23,295 nucleotides of DNA, taken from contig LSSN01001985.1 in NCBI GenBank assembly GCA_001970855.1, forward strand, positions 1-23,295, given 5' to 3'. Positions within the stretch are counted from its first letter, which is position 1. The number at the start of each line of letters is the position of its first letter. A model generated the notes under the pieces. That model searched no databases and was not told the origin of the DNA. It saw only the letters and a list, made by a program, of their open reading frames with translations. Positions 1 to 12,700 of the stretch are shown in pieces. The stretch is from Smittium culicis. Its lineage: Eukaryota > Kickxellomycota > Harpellomycetes > Harpellales > Legeriomycetaceae. The position numbers and the translations under genes are program-made.

Positions 1-164
<164 letters not shown>

Positions 165-1450
165 TAAATAAGTTATACTTTATTACATGTGATTTATATA
201 ATAATATTATAAAATTCATATTCTCATTATAAGTTTTGGATTTTTTTTTGAAAATTAGTAGAATCTATAATTGTGCCTCAAATATAGTATAAATTTATTT
301 GATTTATAATTTTGTTTTATAGATAAGCAATTATTTAAATGTAAAATGATAATAAATTAGAGTTACATTTTATTCAAATTTATCCTTTTAAATCTGAAAA
401 CGCGAATTTATAATAAAGAACCATTCCCTTAGTACTTTAAATATACGATAGAATCGCTCTAAAATTTATTCTTATTTTAAATTCAATTTCAGATTTACAA
501 GGTTATACTAAATCAAATATAAATTTATGCCACGAAAAATTATGATTTTTTTCAAGGAGCCTATTTTTTGAGATCAGTAGCAAGTTTTTTTAGTATTGAT
601 TATCGCTATCAATGAGAGTTGTAATTAGATGCTATACTTTTATTTAGAAAAATAAAAAAATATTTAAAAAGCTATGAAATTTAGTATAAACTTCTATAAA
701 TTCGCAATTATTGCATTATATGTTAATAATAAGTTTTTTTGGTTTTTATGGTTTTTATTGATAAGTAAATTGAGTTAGTTTTTTAATTATAAATTTAAAT
801 GCTGAATTTAAATAAAAATTTTCAAAATATTATAAGTTTATGGATAAATAATATAGAAAAAAAATTAAATAGTTCAGTCCAAGATTTAGCATTAATTAAA
901 TATTATTTTCAAAAGTTTAAGAATATTTTTATACAGTTGATTTGCCATTTAAAACTAAAATGTAATAAGTATGATATTTAGGTTTTATTTATTAATTATA
1001 TGTGATTTTTAACATTTCCACAAATTTTATATTTTATTTTAGAGTTTAAAAATTTTTTTTTAATATAATGATGTTTTTCCTAAATTTTTTATAACTTTTA
1101 AAAATTAAGAAGCTTAAGATTTTATTAAAAATAATTAAATATTATATTTATTGGTTTTTATACGATGTTTGATTGACTAATTTTTACAGTCCTAATTACC
1201 CAAGAAACCTAAAATAGAACAGGTAGATATAATAAAATATAAATTTATTAGTTGAAGAGCTTCTATTGGTACATCTGCATAAATTTCAATGAAAATAATT
1301 TTAAATTTTGATAGATATATAATTTCTAAAAATACGAATTTTATGTTTTTATTAATTATTACTATCTTTGATAATAATTGATTTAAAACTTCAAATTTCA
1401 AATTTAAAATATAACCAATCGAAATTACATTTTATACTTGTAGAATGTGA
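165..1450. other. AT-rich spacer, slightly T-rich on the + strand
   Basis: No gene is supported here. The open stretches (about 60-70 codons near 800-980 on + and 1192-1401 on -) are short and AT-driven, with no recognisable motifs. By eye T somewhat exceeds A on the + strand, unlike the following block. Confidence 0.6.
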
Positions 1451-4400
1451 ATTAAATAAAAAAATTATAATTTATCAATAATAATATTAAAAAATAGTAT
1501 ATTTATAGGGCTAAATAATCAGTTAAGGTGAGAATCAATTTCAAATAATTATTCAAAAACCAAAAATGAATGTTAAAGCACTATATTATTATAAGCGAAT
1601 ATCCCAAATAAAATAAATTTTTGAGATAAGTGAAAATCCTTCTATAAAAATGGAGGTGATATAGAAAAATGAGGAAATATTTCTAAGAAATAAGATAGAA
1701 ATATACGAAAAAATTGGTTATGAGAAAAAGTTAGAATGTAAAAGAAATTAATATAACTATATTTGAAATATGAAAAAAATAAAATTATAAAGGCACATAA
1801 ATTGGATTTAAAACGGAAATAGTAACAATAATCAAAAAATATGAAGTTTACAAGATAGAAAATGGACAGGATACAAATAAAAAAATTATTTTTGTTACAA
1901 TTTTAATTTTGGAAACATAAAAATCGTTTTTTTTCATTTAACAAAAAATAAATAAATAAAGCATCTATTATTAAGGATTTACTTTTTTGTATATAATTTT
2001 GAATGAAAGACAAAATATAAAAAAAATTATCCTCATAAATAAAATCTTTATTAAGCGTATAAAAATTGAGGCGATACTGGGAACGATGAAAGAAAAGCAA
2101 ATATATCAATCTAGGTAGTTAAAATTAATTTTTTTGATGAAATATAGGTTATATAAGCAAAAATAGGATCAGGATATATAAAAAATTCTGGATAACTAAG
2201 AATAAATTCTATCAAATCTATATATTTATGACTAATATTAGCTTCTATTCAAAGATTATTAAAATTATATGCTAAAAATGAAACCGAGAAAAGCTTATAA
2301 ATTTGCAGTAAAAAAATAGAAACTAGGGGGAAATATGGCTAAAAAAATTAAAAACATTGGTTATCATAAGCTTTTAAAAGCTTAAACTATGAAATATATT
2401 GGATGATTAAAAATATATAGCATTAATATTTAAATAAAATATCTTTAAAAAAAATCGACAATTAAAGATTTCTTTTTTTACATGTGATAGTTTTACATAA
2501 AAAACGAAAAAAAAAACCGAGATCGCAAAAAAATATAGAGTATTAAGAAGAGATGTTCTTATTTTGTGCCAGTTATCTCCGATCATATACATAAATTCTT
2601 TAAAAAAAAATTTAGAAACATTAATTTTTTTATATTAAATAATGAAATTAAGAGATCTTGTATATAAAATCTGGAAAAATAGGTAAAATATTTATAACCC
2701 AAATAGAAATAGTAAATAACCAAAATTAAATGGTTGTGGTGTGGGGAGATTAATTATGCATATTTAATAAAGTTATCTTAGAATATATAGAATTTTAGTC
2801 TAAAAACTGAATATATTATGTAATTTGAAGAAATAAAATCAAATATAAAAGCTTATTTTAATTCAATCTAGCTGCCTCAAACTCGTTTAACGTAATAAAG
2901 AGAAGAAAAATAAATCATATTCAATAAGTTGAATCTTAGAAAGATTTAATTGCACTTAAAAGCAAAAAATGACTCCTAAGTTACCAATGATAATTAATAC
3001 TTGTAAAAAAAAAGAAAATAATCATTAAAAATTGATTTTCAGTAAAAAAATGTACTTAGAAAGATGAGTATATCAAAAATTAAATTTTATAAATCAATTT
3101 TTTGTGCAAGAACTATATTGAATGGAATAAATTATAAATATTTAAAACACAAAAAAGGTAAAACAGGAAAGTAAATATAATAAAGTGAATTATATTTTGA
3201 TCCTAAGTCTCGTATAAAAAAAGCGTGTTTTTATGACTTTTAAGTAATTATTAAAAAACCTGAAAATATAAGTATACATAAATATGGCACATAATCAAAT
3301 TTAAATAAAATAAGGAATTTCAGAGGCATCTATAAAAATTAAAAAGACACTTTGCATTAAAATTTTTGAAAATTTATATAAAGTGGATAATAGACAAGTT
3401 TATCAAATAAACTGATATTATTGTATAGTTTTTTTTACTAAAAAAATCAATAAAATTATCTAATAAAAAAAGAGTATGATATTACACAGTTTATATATTT
3501 AAAGAGAAAATGGAAAGTATATGCAAATAAATAATTCAAAAAATTAAAAAAAATTGATAAGAAAATATCCACACTAGATGTATTTAATATTATAGCAAAT
3601 AATTATAAATGAAAATATTCAATGACAGATTAAAGTGTTTATTGTATTTAATACCCATTTAAAAATAAATAAATTAATTTAGTAAAATCCTGGAAAATAT
3701 ATTTTAGAAAATATCTTGGTTTTAAATCAAGTATATAAAATAAAAAAAATCTTCCATATTATTTGCATCTTTTTAAATTAAACATTAAATGTTTTTAGGT
3801 TTTTTATTTGAAAATAAAATAACTTAGACTACAAAGTCTTTGAAAAATTATTTCTGCAGATTAGTTAGAATAATAAATAGTAAAATTGTTAAAATATTTT
3901 CATGTGAAAATCGAATCATGGAATGCATTAATAAACAAATTATATGATTAAACCGTTTTGTGTAGAAAAAAAAGGATAAAATAGAATGGCTGCAAAAAAA
4001 AAAAAACTGAAAAAAAATTATTAGCTAATTTAATAAATAAATAGTCCTGAAAAAATAATATGAATGTTTCTAAAATTAATCATAATTAATTATTGTAATT
4101 ATAATCAAGATTTTTTACAAGTTAATTAAATAAAGAAAAAAATATAGAAAATAATCCATCTAGATAGCAAATAAATAGAATACAAAATTTCCCAAATAAT
4201 ATAGGTAAGATAATAAATAAATTATATTATATCCTAATTATAAAAACTTAGGTGAATAATGAGATCCAATCTGTTAATCTCTAGGATATAAGAAATAGTC
4301 AAAGCTATGAAAGAGATTAAAAAACAGGATTAATTAACTAGTTAGAAGAAAATTGATAAACCGATTGATAAAATCCCTAAAAATAATCACCTGTACATAA

Positions 4401-7000
4401 ATAAGCGCTCATACTAGTTTAAATAAAAAATAAAACATCAAAGTTAAACGTGGTCGACAAAAAAATTTTTTAATTTTTTTCTCGAGAGTACTGATAAAAA
4501 TAAATAATCAAGAATTTTATCAATTCCAAATTTTCCATCAATAATAAAAAAATGATTCAGAATGATACATTTAATTAAATCAAGTCAAAGAATTATAATT
4601 AATATTATTTATGATATTATTAACTATGGGATTTTCTATTTAATAAAGGGATTAAATAAAATGGAAATTTATATTCTAAAAGGAAAATAAATAAAATATA
4701 TTATAAATATTCAATTAATAATATTAGTATCTATTATTACATATTTTAATGCTTATTATTGGTTTAAATTATAATTATATAGTAAGTATTTTCTTCTTTT
4801 ATATTTTAATTTACTTTTAAACTTATTTACATAATTAAATAAATTTAACAACCCCCATACTGCAAAAAAAAATAGATAAAACTGTATAACTTTCCTAAAA
4901 AAAATTTAAAAATGGTAAAAAAAAACATTATTATTTAAAAACTGGGTTTAATTAAACATGAAAGTAACATTTGATTCCACAATGAAAAGATTAAAATTTT
5001 GGCGCTTGTTATATCACTTACAGCAAAAAAATATTTTAAGTAAAACTTTTATAGGTAAAGCTAAAATCGTTTTAAGAAAATTTTTTATGATAGCTAAATA
5101 GTATTATTAAAAATATGAGAATATTTGATAAAATTTACCTTTAAATTTCATCGATAAAAAATATTCAAATAATACAGATCAAATAAATAAACAACATTTT
5201 TTTTTTAATATAAGAATTACTGATATATAATTCACTGAAATTATCTTGTTAAATTTATAAGGGATTTTAGACGCTAAAAAAATTATATATAAGATTAAAA
5301 CCAAAATTATATTCAATAAACAATGAAATTGATATAAATAGATCAAGAAACGGTGTGAGTGATTGTATATGTAAGCGTGAAAAATAGTCTGAATCTAGGG
5401 GTGAAAATATAAATTAGATAAAAAATATCATGATTGAAAATATTCTCAAAATAGATAAAAAAAAAAGTTTCGGAAATAAAAATAGGAGATAAAGAGAGTT
5501 TCTTACCCTTAGACGAAATTTCGATTTTTAAAGAATGGGTTTATGATTAAATAAAGCTAAATAGAATAACAATATCGCATATAGATTTTTCTGGAGAAAG
5601 TTAAAATTATACAGTAGCAAAAACAATAAAATTATTAGTAAGCAAAAATAATCAGGAGTAAAAGGGTTTATTAATGTATTAGAATAATTTTTAATTTTAT
5701 TGGGTATAGAAAAAATATCAAATATAGAAGTTTAATCATAAATATATTATTAAATAAAAAGTTTTTAGAAGTAGATTATTGGAATTTTGAAGAAAATTTT
5801 TAGTAAAAAGTATCTTATCTTGTCGAAGTTACGATATGTACCCAAATTTTCACCTATTTAATTTTTTTTTTCGGTACCAAAAAAATAAATTTAGCCATTT
5901 TTGCGACGAAAGAAAAAATAAGGTGACACAAACACATTGACTAAAAAATATAAATTGTGATATAATTCTATTTTAAGAAAAAGCTCACAAAATTTTTTAT
6001 TCAAAAAATGGTTCTAAGAAAAACATGCAAAAATAAGGATTGGAAAAAATTCACATTAATCCAATTTATTGTATTATAATAAATTAAAAGCGATAGAAAT
6101 TATAGATCAAATATAAAAGGCTGTTTTTCCACTTATTAATTACCAAAATAAAAGAAATTTTTTTTTTTAAACACAACTATTAAATATAAAAAAGTTTATA
6201 GAGAAAGTTTTGTAGAATTTATAAAAATTTTTTTTTATAAAAAACTAAAAATAATAGATATAAAATTCCAGAGAATAAATTGTTTAGTAAGCTTTTTCAT
6301 TAGCAGCCTATTTATAAAATAAATCAGGATAAATTATAGACAATTTATTTAATGCTAACAGTAGAATAATCAGATATAAAGCCAAATCAATTATCTTTGT
6401 TAGAATTGGAAAAAAATAGAATAATGATGAATATGTTAATAAAACAAATAATATAAATATAAATATAAATATCGAGAAATACAATTAGATAATATAAGAT
6501 AAAAAGATATTAGAATATGATTTTAAAAAAACGAGTAAAGATTACCAGATATTATTTGAAAATTTTTATAAATGCCTGTGATGTTACTAAACTTAGTATT
6601 TTTTGAATGCTTACGGGTTAATATTCGATTCTAAAATTTAATTAACATCGGATAATATCTAGGAGCTTCAATAAATTAATTTAAACTCAATTAATGGTAC
6701 ATAAAAATCAGTTATATTAGTTAAATTTACTGATTTAGATAAATATATAATAAGAAATTTATATGAAAAATGTAAAAAAAATATGATTTTTTTGAATTTA
6801 GTCACAATTTTTGTTAAAAAAAATAAAATAAAAAAATTTATTGAGTGATATGGACTAGAAGCTTAAAATTTTAATGTTCTAAATTCATATAATCATTTTT
6901 GTAAAATTAGAGCTTTATATACACCGTATAAGATGTATATTCTGAGAGAAAAAGTAAAATGATCATTCTAAAATTGAATTCAATTTTATTCTTTGTTTGA
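1450..7000. other. Gene-free A/purine-rich block, possible decayed element
   Basis: Across this stretch the + strand is visibly richer in A than T (sampled 60-base lines give about 32 A to 17 T) and richer in G than C, whereas lines before about 1450 and after about 7700 are T-rich or balanced. Stops are dense in all frames and no intact coding sequence is seen. The purine bias and 5-6 kb length would fit an old retroelement or gene decayed in the + orientation, but no terminal repeats or reverse-transcriptase motifs were recognised. Boundaries are approximate. Confidence 0.4.
6453..6472. repeat. Short (ATAAAT)n tract
   Basis: Three perfect ATAAAT units plus a partial fourth lie inside the AT-rich desert. 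This is simple-sequence DNA with no coding context. Confidence 0.8.
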
Positions 7001-7151
7001 AATGCTTATATTTATGAATATAGATTTGAAAAATCAATTATAAGATAAACGGCCTATAAATTTGAGAAATATCGAATTCGAACAATAAAATCGTGATTTT
7101 TTAATTAGCGAGGGTGTTAAGACTAGAATATTGGACCTATAATTTTTATTG

Positions 7152-7172
7152 ATACTAATACTAATACTAATA
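7152..7172. repeat. Short (ATACTA)n tract
   Basis: Three ATACTA units plus ATA form a simple-sequence tract in non-coding DNA. Confidence 0.8.
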
Positions 7173-8559
7173 TCAAAGAAATAAAGGCATAAAGTAGGTA
7201 AAAAAGTAATATAAGACCTTTTATACATTCTGAAAACGTTTTCAGTCAAGTCATTCTATTTGATACTGCCATTTCTGGATAAAATGATCAAAAGTAAAAA
7301 CCGCAGCTGTTATGAATAATGAGGCTCTAAAAATGAGTTTTTTTACAGGGCAGTCGAGAAAAATTAACTATAGAAAAATATAGTAAGCCAATTATTGTTC
7401 AATAATATATATTAATAATTTTTATTAAAAATCATTAGGCAAAAAAAAGAGATGAATTATTTCAAAAGTAGCAGCTTTTATAACAGATTTTTAAAATTAT
7501 TTCTAATAAATAGATGCGTATTCCAAGATATGGCAGAGAAAACAACCTTATTTTATTATAATATTTGCTAGTCTAATAATAACTATAATCATATTTTAAT
7601 GTCTAGAAATATGCGATTGTTTATTTATCATTTTTCAAAAATTAATATGAGGCTCAGAAGCTCTGAAAAATTTGCTTTGATGAACCAAACAAGTAAAAAA
7701 AAAAGATAAAATAGCTCGAGATGATTATATTGGCAGATAAAGGTTTATATTCAAGTATGAACTAAATATCCTTTTTGTGAAATAATTTAGTTATTTTATT
7801 TTTAATCCCAACATTAAATAATTCAATTTCTGAATAAATATTATATTTTTGATGTAATTGAAATCAAAAATTAATTTTATTATGTATTATAAAAAAGTAG
7901 TAATATATCCCATATGGCTGAGTAATATTAAATTTAATGATATATATATATATTATACGAGAGATTTTTTCGAGGAAATGGTTTCGATATGAATTTTCAT
8001 ATTCATAAAATTTAGTACATTTTTATATCTGATAAAAAATCTTCATCGATCAATTTTTTTTTTGGGTTACATTAGCAAATAAATTTTCAAGAAAAAAAGA
8101 TGCGCTCCTTTTTAGAGTCGCTCATATTTTAAACTGATTATAGATTGAAGCATTTATCGTTCTTAATTTAAGAAAATTTCAATAAAAGATATTTCAATAC
8201 AAAATTTATAACTATGCTTAGTGATAAAATAAAATTCCAAAGTTATCATTTAAAGTATCGATTAGTTTATAATAAAAAAAATTTTGAAGGTCATAAAAAG
8301 GTGTTTTTTTTTTGCTATTTGATATATTTTATTATAAAGCTTATAGAAAATTTTATATTAACTTAATAGTTTAATTCAGAGCACTTAATCATAGGATGTA
8401 TTATCATGCTACGAATTGTAATTCTTATACAAGTCAGTATCCTAGATTAGTTAAAAATGTTATATTTTTAAAATTTAAATATAAAGCGACATTCAAAAAA
8501 TAAAAAACTTAATCCTAGTTAAATTTTATATTAGTTAATTTATAAAATATTTACATTAA

Positions 8560-8573
8560 AAGCGAATTCGCTT
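8560..8573. repeat. 14-bp perfect palindrome
   Basis: AAGCGAATTCGCTT is a perfect palindrome. It contains four G/C pairs in a region where G and C are scarce. It could be a small cruciform or dimeric protein-binding site, but no function can be assigned. Confidence 0.5.
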
Positions 8574-8760
8574 GGCTTATAATTTTATACACTCTGTTAT
8601 ATAAATTGACAGCATCAGCCATAATTATTGTCTATATTCAAAAATTAAAGGTCTAATATTCTCGAGCTAGTAATTTAGCCAAAAAAGGCAATATTTCATT
8701 ACACTAAAAAAAAGGTTTACTATTGTTTGTTAATATTATTGCATTAAAGGAAATTAGCAG

Positions 8761-8813
8761 TTTATGATTTATGGTTTATGGTTTATTGATTGATTGATTG
8801 ATTAATTAATTAT
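8761..8813. repeat. TTTATGG / TTGA / TTAA simple repeat tract
   Basis: Two to three TTTATGG-like units pass into four TTGA units and then TTAA units. This is simple-sequence DNA with no coding potential. Confidence 0.8.
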
Positions 8814-9744
8814 TTTAGCTTTGTTATTTTACTTAGCGCTAATAAGGGCAACCTCTTGAAAGCATTTCGTGATAAAAAAAAAGTCAAAAAAAATTAGTTT
8901 AAAGTAAATATAAAGTAATTAAGATTCGTTGAGTCAGAGAAAAACAAAAAAAAATAGCTGCAGCCTCGTCAAAAAAACGCAGTTATAATTTTTACTATAG
9001 TTAGTTATGAAATGTTCACTTACGCGCATAAATAAGTTTATACCTTATTGCTATTTTTTTATATGTATAAAACGCATGTTTTTATTGGAGCGATTTTGCT
9101 GCTGGTTAGTTTTTTTTAATCTAAAAATATGTATACTTAAACTGATGACTGATATAGAAACTTCATCTCTTGTGACAGGTAAAAGTAAGGTTTGCAAATT
9201 ATAATGAAAAAATGAAATAAAACAGAATTTATCGTCAATATAGGCAAAAAAAATCAAAAAAAAAAACTGCCCTAAAGATGAGTTTTCGATAAAATTTTGT
9301 TAGCCGTAGCAGATTTGTTATAGTACTTTCAACTATGAGAATTAATGTAGAGCGTAAGTACCTGTTAAAAGACGTATCGAAAATGCATAATGATGCAGCA
9401 CAAAAGTTATTGGTCTGAGAGGAATCCTTGCTATAAAAATTTATGCGAAAGCCATACTATTAAATAGCAATTAATAAATCAGTGAAATGTGATAGGATCA
9501 CGACTTTAGAAACTCAAGTGCATTTAGCCACCCATTTTATTCAGTAGGCCTGAACTATACTTTTCTGTATTCAAACTAGATTACTTTTCTATGAAACAGA
9601 ATAATATTTTCAACAAAATAAATCGCTTTTAAATATACTATTTCAAATTGAAATAAAAATAAACAAAGTACCTTATATATCTTTAAATTTTGTAAAAATC
9701 TAAATACTCTGTTTACAGTTTTTTAATGCTCAAAGCTAGATATA

Positions 9745-12700
9745 ATGACGAGCGATTTAAATCACGGCGAAAGCACAGTCTTCAGTATAGATTGTAATTC
9801 GGATAACGAAGCAGGTATCAGGAAATAATAATATTATTTCAAAAATAATTAATTCTATATTTATTTTTAGAAAAAAAAAACAATCTAGTAAAAACTTTCC
9901 TCTGTGTATTTTTTATAATAGTCGAAATAGATACTAGGAGAAAAAGGGTCAAAAAAATAGATGATTTCTCTCCTGATTTTACAGTTAGTGGTGAAAGCTC
10001 AAAAAATTCGCATGATTTGATTTACTCAAATTTTGCATCGACTCTTGATGTCTACACCACAGATAAATCTATTTCGCAAAAGTTTATTTTCACAAAAGCG
10101 TTTACAAAAGTTGAAAGCTTAAAAAGCGTTATAAGCATTTTTTGCTGCTTCTCGGAAGAAACAGATTTTTTAATCAAATCCTTAGTTGATTCGATTGACG
10201 TGTTTAAGACACCATTTTATTTGGTCGATAATGAATGGATAAATCAATTAGAAGTACATCTATTTGAATCTAATGATCTTGGAATTTACCCAAAAGAATC
10301 TTCATTTATGGAAATTTCTAAAATTAACCAATTTCATGGGCTTAGTACAAAAAATATAATGAAGAAATTTAAGGATGTTATTGAAACAGGTTCAAAATCA
10401 ATTGAGAATATAGGCTTAATTGATCACACATCCTGGGAGATTTTAATTGAAAAGTAATTTTATTTAACGATTTTTTTATTTATTTTAATTTACTAATCAT
10501 CTACTAATATTTCCATAATTTTACAGATTTGGTTTAGAAGGGCCTATTTTCATGACTAAATTAACTGTAGACAACTCGATTTATATTCCTCTACTTAACC
10601 TAAAAGAAGTTACAATATCAGCGCCAAATGATTCTATGATCTCAATTTTAGAAGCAGATATTCATCAAAATGCACTCAAAATAGATTTTTCAAATCTTTT
10701 CTACGATTTAGAAACTTTGTCTTCACGAAGTGCTGATTCTATACCACCTTCTTACATTGATGTTACTCTTGAGAATGTTTTAAATCTATTTAATTCTTTT
10801 GATGGCCAATACGCTTACCATAGCTGCGACAATCATACAGATCCAACTACAGAAATTAGCGATAATAATATCTTTTTTCCCAGCCAAGGCCAATCAAGCC
10901 AAATAGACAATTTTCGCCAAGATGAATATAATTCAATTTACCGCGATTCTTTTTTTACGGAAAAAAATAGCTCTCTAGCAGATGAACTGTATAGCAAACT
11001 CGAGGTAATTTCTAACAACGCTTCTTTCGATTCTCAGTATCAAAAACTAAATTCATCAAATTCTAACAAATCAGATTTATCTTTTTCTGGCGGTTACGAA
11101 TGTATTGTTAATAATGTCGAATTAGATCCTGAGCAGGATTTAATGGGATCGGATAATGATGCAGATATCTGGAGTAGCTTGGCCGGGAATTTAATTTTAA
11201 ATTCTGACACCGAAACTGAAATTGAAAATAATTACGAAAGCACAAATGTTAACTCACTAAAATCTAGCGGTAATAATTCTTTTTCGGGTAGCTATTCAAA
11301 ATCAAATACCATTAATGAGCTTTCTCCATCTCCACTTCACACCCCTTTACACGATGTAATACCAAGTGTAGGTGTGTGCGGGCTTGTTAACTTGGGAAAC
11401 ACTTGTTTTATGAATTCATCTTTTCAATGCCTCAGCAATACTTGGCAATTAACTGAATATTTTCTATCAGAAACATTCACCCAAGAAATAAACAAAGAAA
11501 ATAATTTAGGTACTCGTGGTTCTCTTGCAACTGCCTACGGCTATTTACTTAGCGAACTTTGGAAAGGAAGCTCTCGCTCATACGCGCCAAGAGACATAAA
11601 AAGAATCGTAGGGCGATTTGCTCAACAGTTTGCTGGATACCAGCAACAAGATGCACCAGAGTTTTTATCATTCTTTCTAGATGGTCTACACGAAGATTTA
11701 AACCGCATTTATGACAAACCTTACATTGAAATACCTGATTCAAACAATAGGCCAGATTCAGTAGTTGCTGACGAGCAGTGGGAAATTTACAAAAAAAGGA
11801 ATGACAGCGTTATTGTGGATCTATTCCAGGGTCAGCTAAAAAGCGCCCTAACCTGCCCTGTATGTAACCGAAAAAGCGTCACGTTTGATCCTTTTATGTA
11901 TATGACGCTTCTTCTACCAACTAATAAGTTTACTAGTTTTAAGATTTTGTTTATTCCACCAGATTCTAACTATCGCCCGACAAAGGTATCTAATCATTTC
12001 CTTTTATTACATTCACATTCATCTTTCTGTATATCGTTTTAATTTCATAATCTAATTTTAAAATTTTTTTAGATGAACCTTACTGTTCATAAAAATAGTT
12101 CTATTATAGACGTAAAAAAGGTAATATCGCAAGTAACTAGCAGCAACTTTGAAGAAATATTAATTTGCGAAGTTTATATGGGCAGAATATACAGAATTTT
12201 AGACGACAGCGAGCCCATATCTGAGCTAGACCAAGATGAAAATTTTTGCGCGTACATTTTACCATTTAGTGTATCCAAGTCTATCCCACAAGATAAAGTA
12301 GCAGTTAAATTTTTATTTTCAGAATCAAAATCAAAACCTGAGAACGTGCCAATAAGTATGATTAACAGACATAATACTCCGAAGCTTTTAGGACTACCCA
12401 TTGTTAAAACCTTGACACAGGACCCTTCATTTAAAACACTTGATGGTAGCGAGGGTATTATAATCAAGCTTGGTACTATTTATATTGAGCTGGCAAAATC
12501 TATAAGCCAATTCGTTAACCCTGAAACAGCTCAGTTATTCAGCAATCTTGTCGAATTTATCGAATCTCTACTGAGTACTTCGAATCAAGTAGATGACTCA
12601 TCTAATGACTTTGATTATGCTAACTCTGAGCTTAATAACATATTTAGTTTAATATCAAAAACAATAACTATTAGAATAAAAAAATCCGAGAAATTTAAGA

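Larger units (their letters stand above)
7000..9744. other. AT-rich spacer upstream of the USP gene
   Basis: No gene is supported. The stretch contains (ATACTA)n at 7152-7172, a 14-bp palindrome at 8560-8573, a TTTATGG/TTGA simple tract at 8761-8813, and at 8102-8135 a sequence resembling the ends of repeats found at 15.9-16.6 and 19.5 kb. From about 8.8 kb base composition becomes less extreme, as expected on approaching the promoter and 5' UTR of the gene starting at 9745. No TATA or other promoter motif can be singled out in this background. Confidence 0.5.

Noticed and set aside
1192..1401. 69-codon minus-strand open frame with a protein-like stretch (EIYADVPIEALQLI)
   Set aside because: It is short, isolated, and flanked by dense stops. 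It could be a retroelement relic but no family is identifiable.
7072..7081. 10-bp palindrome TCGAATTCGA resembling a tRNA B-box core
   Set aside because: There is no tRNA cloverleaf or A box around it. No tRNA gene was found anywhere in the window.
9007..9257. Overlapping open frames of about 65 codons on both strands
   Set aside because: Both are Ile/Phe/Lys/Cys-rich, lack motifs and overlap each other. They lie in the probable upstream region of the USP gene.
9385..9425. Box C-like ATGATG and box D-like CTGA suggesting a C/D snoRNA
   Set aside because: The boxes are only about 30 bases apart, with no terminal stem or D'/C' pair, and such hexamers are expected by chance.
11986..12072. Possible gene boundary or frameshift between the two halves of the USP
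   Set aside because: The interval is a clean 87-bp GT...AG intron. The Ubl domain reads continuously across it, and ATG 12073 is an internal Met.
12174..12467. 97-codon minus-strand open frame
   Set aside because: It is antisense to the Ubl region of the USP, whose homology fixes the + strand frame.
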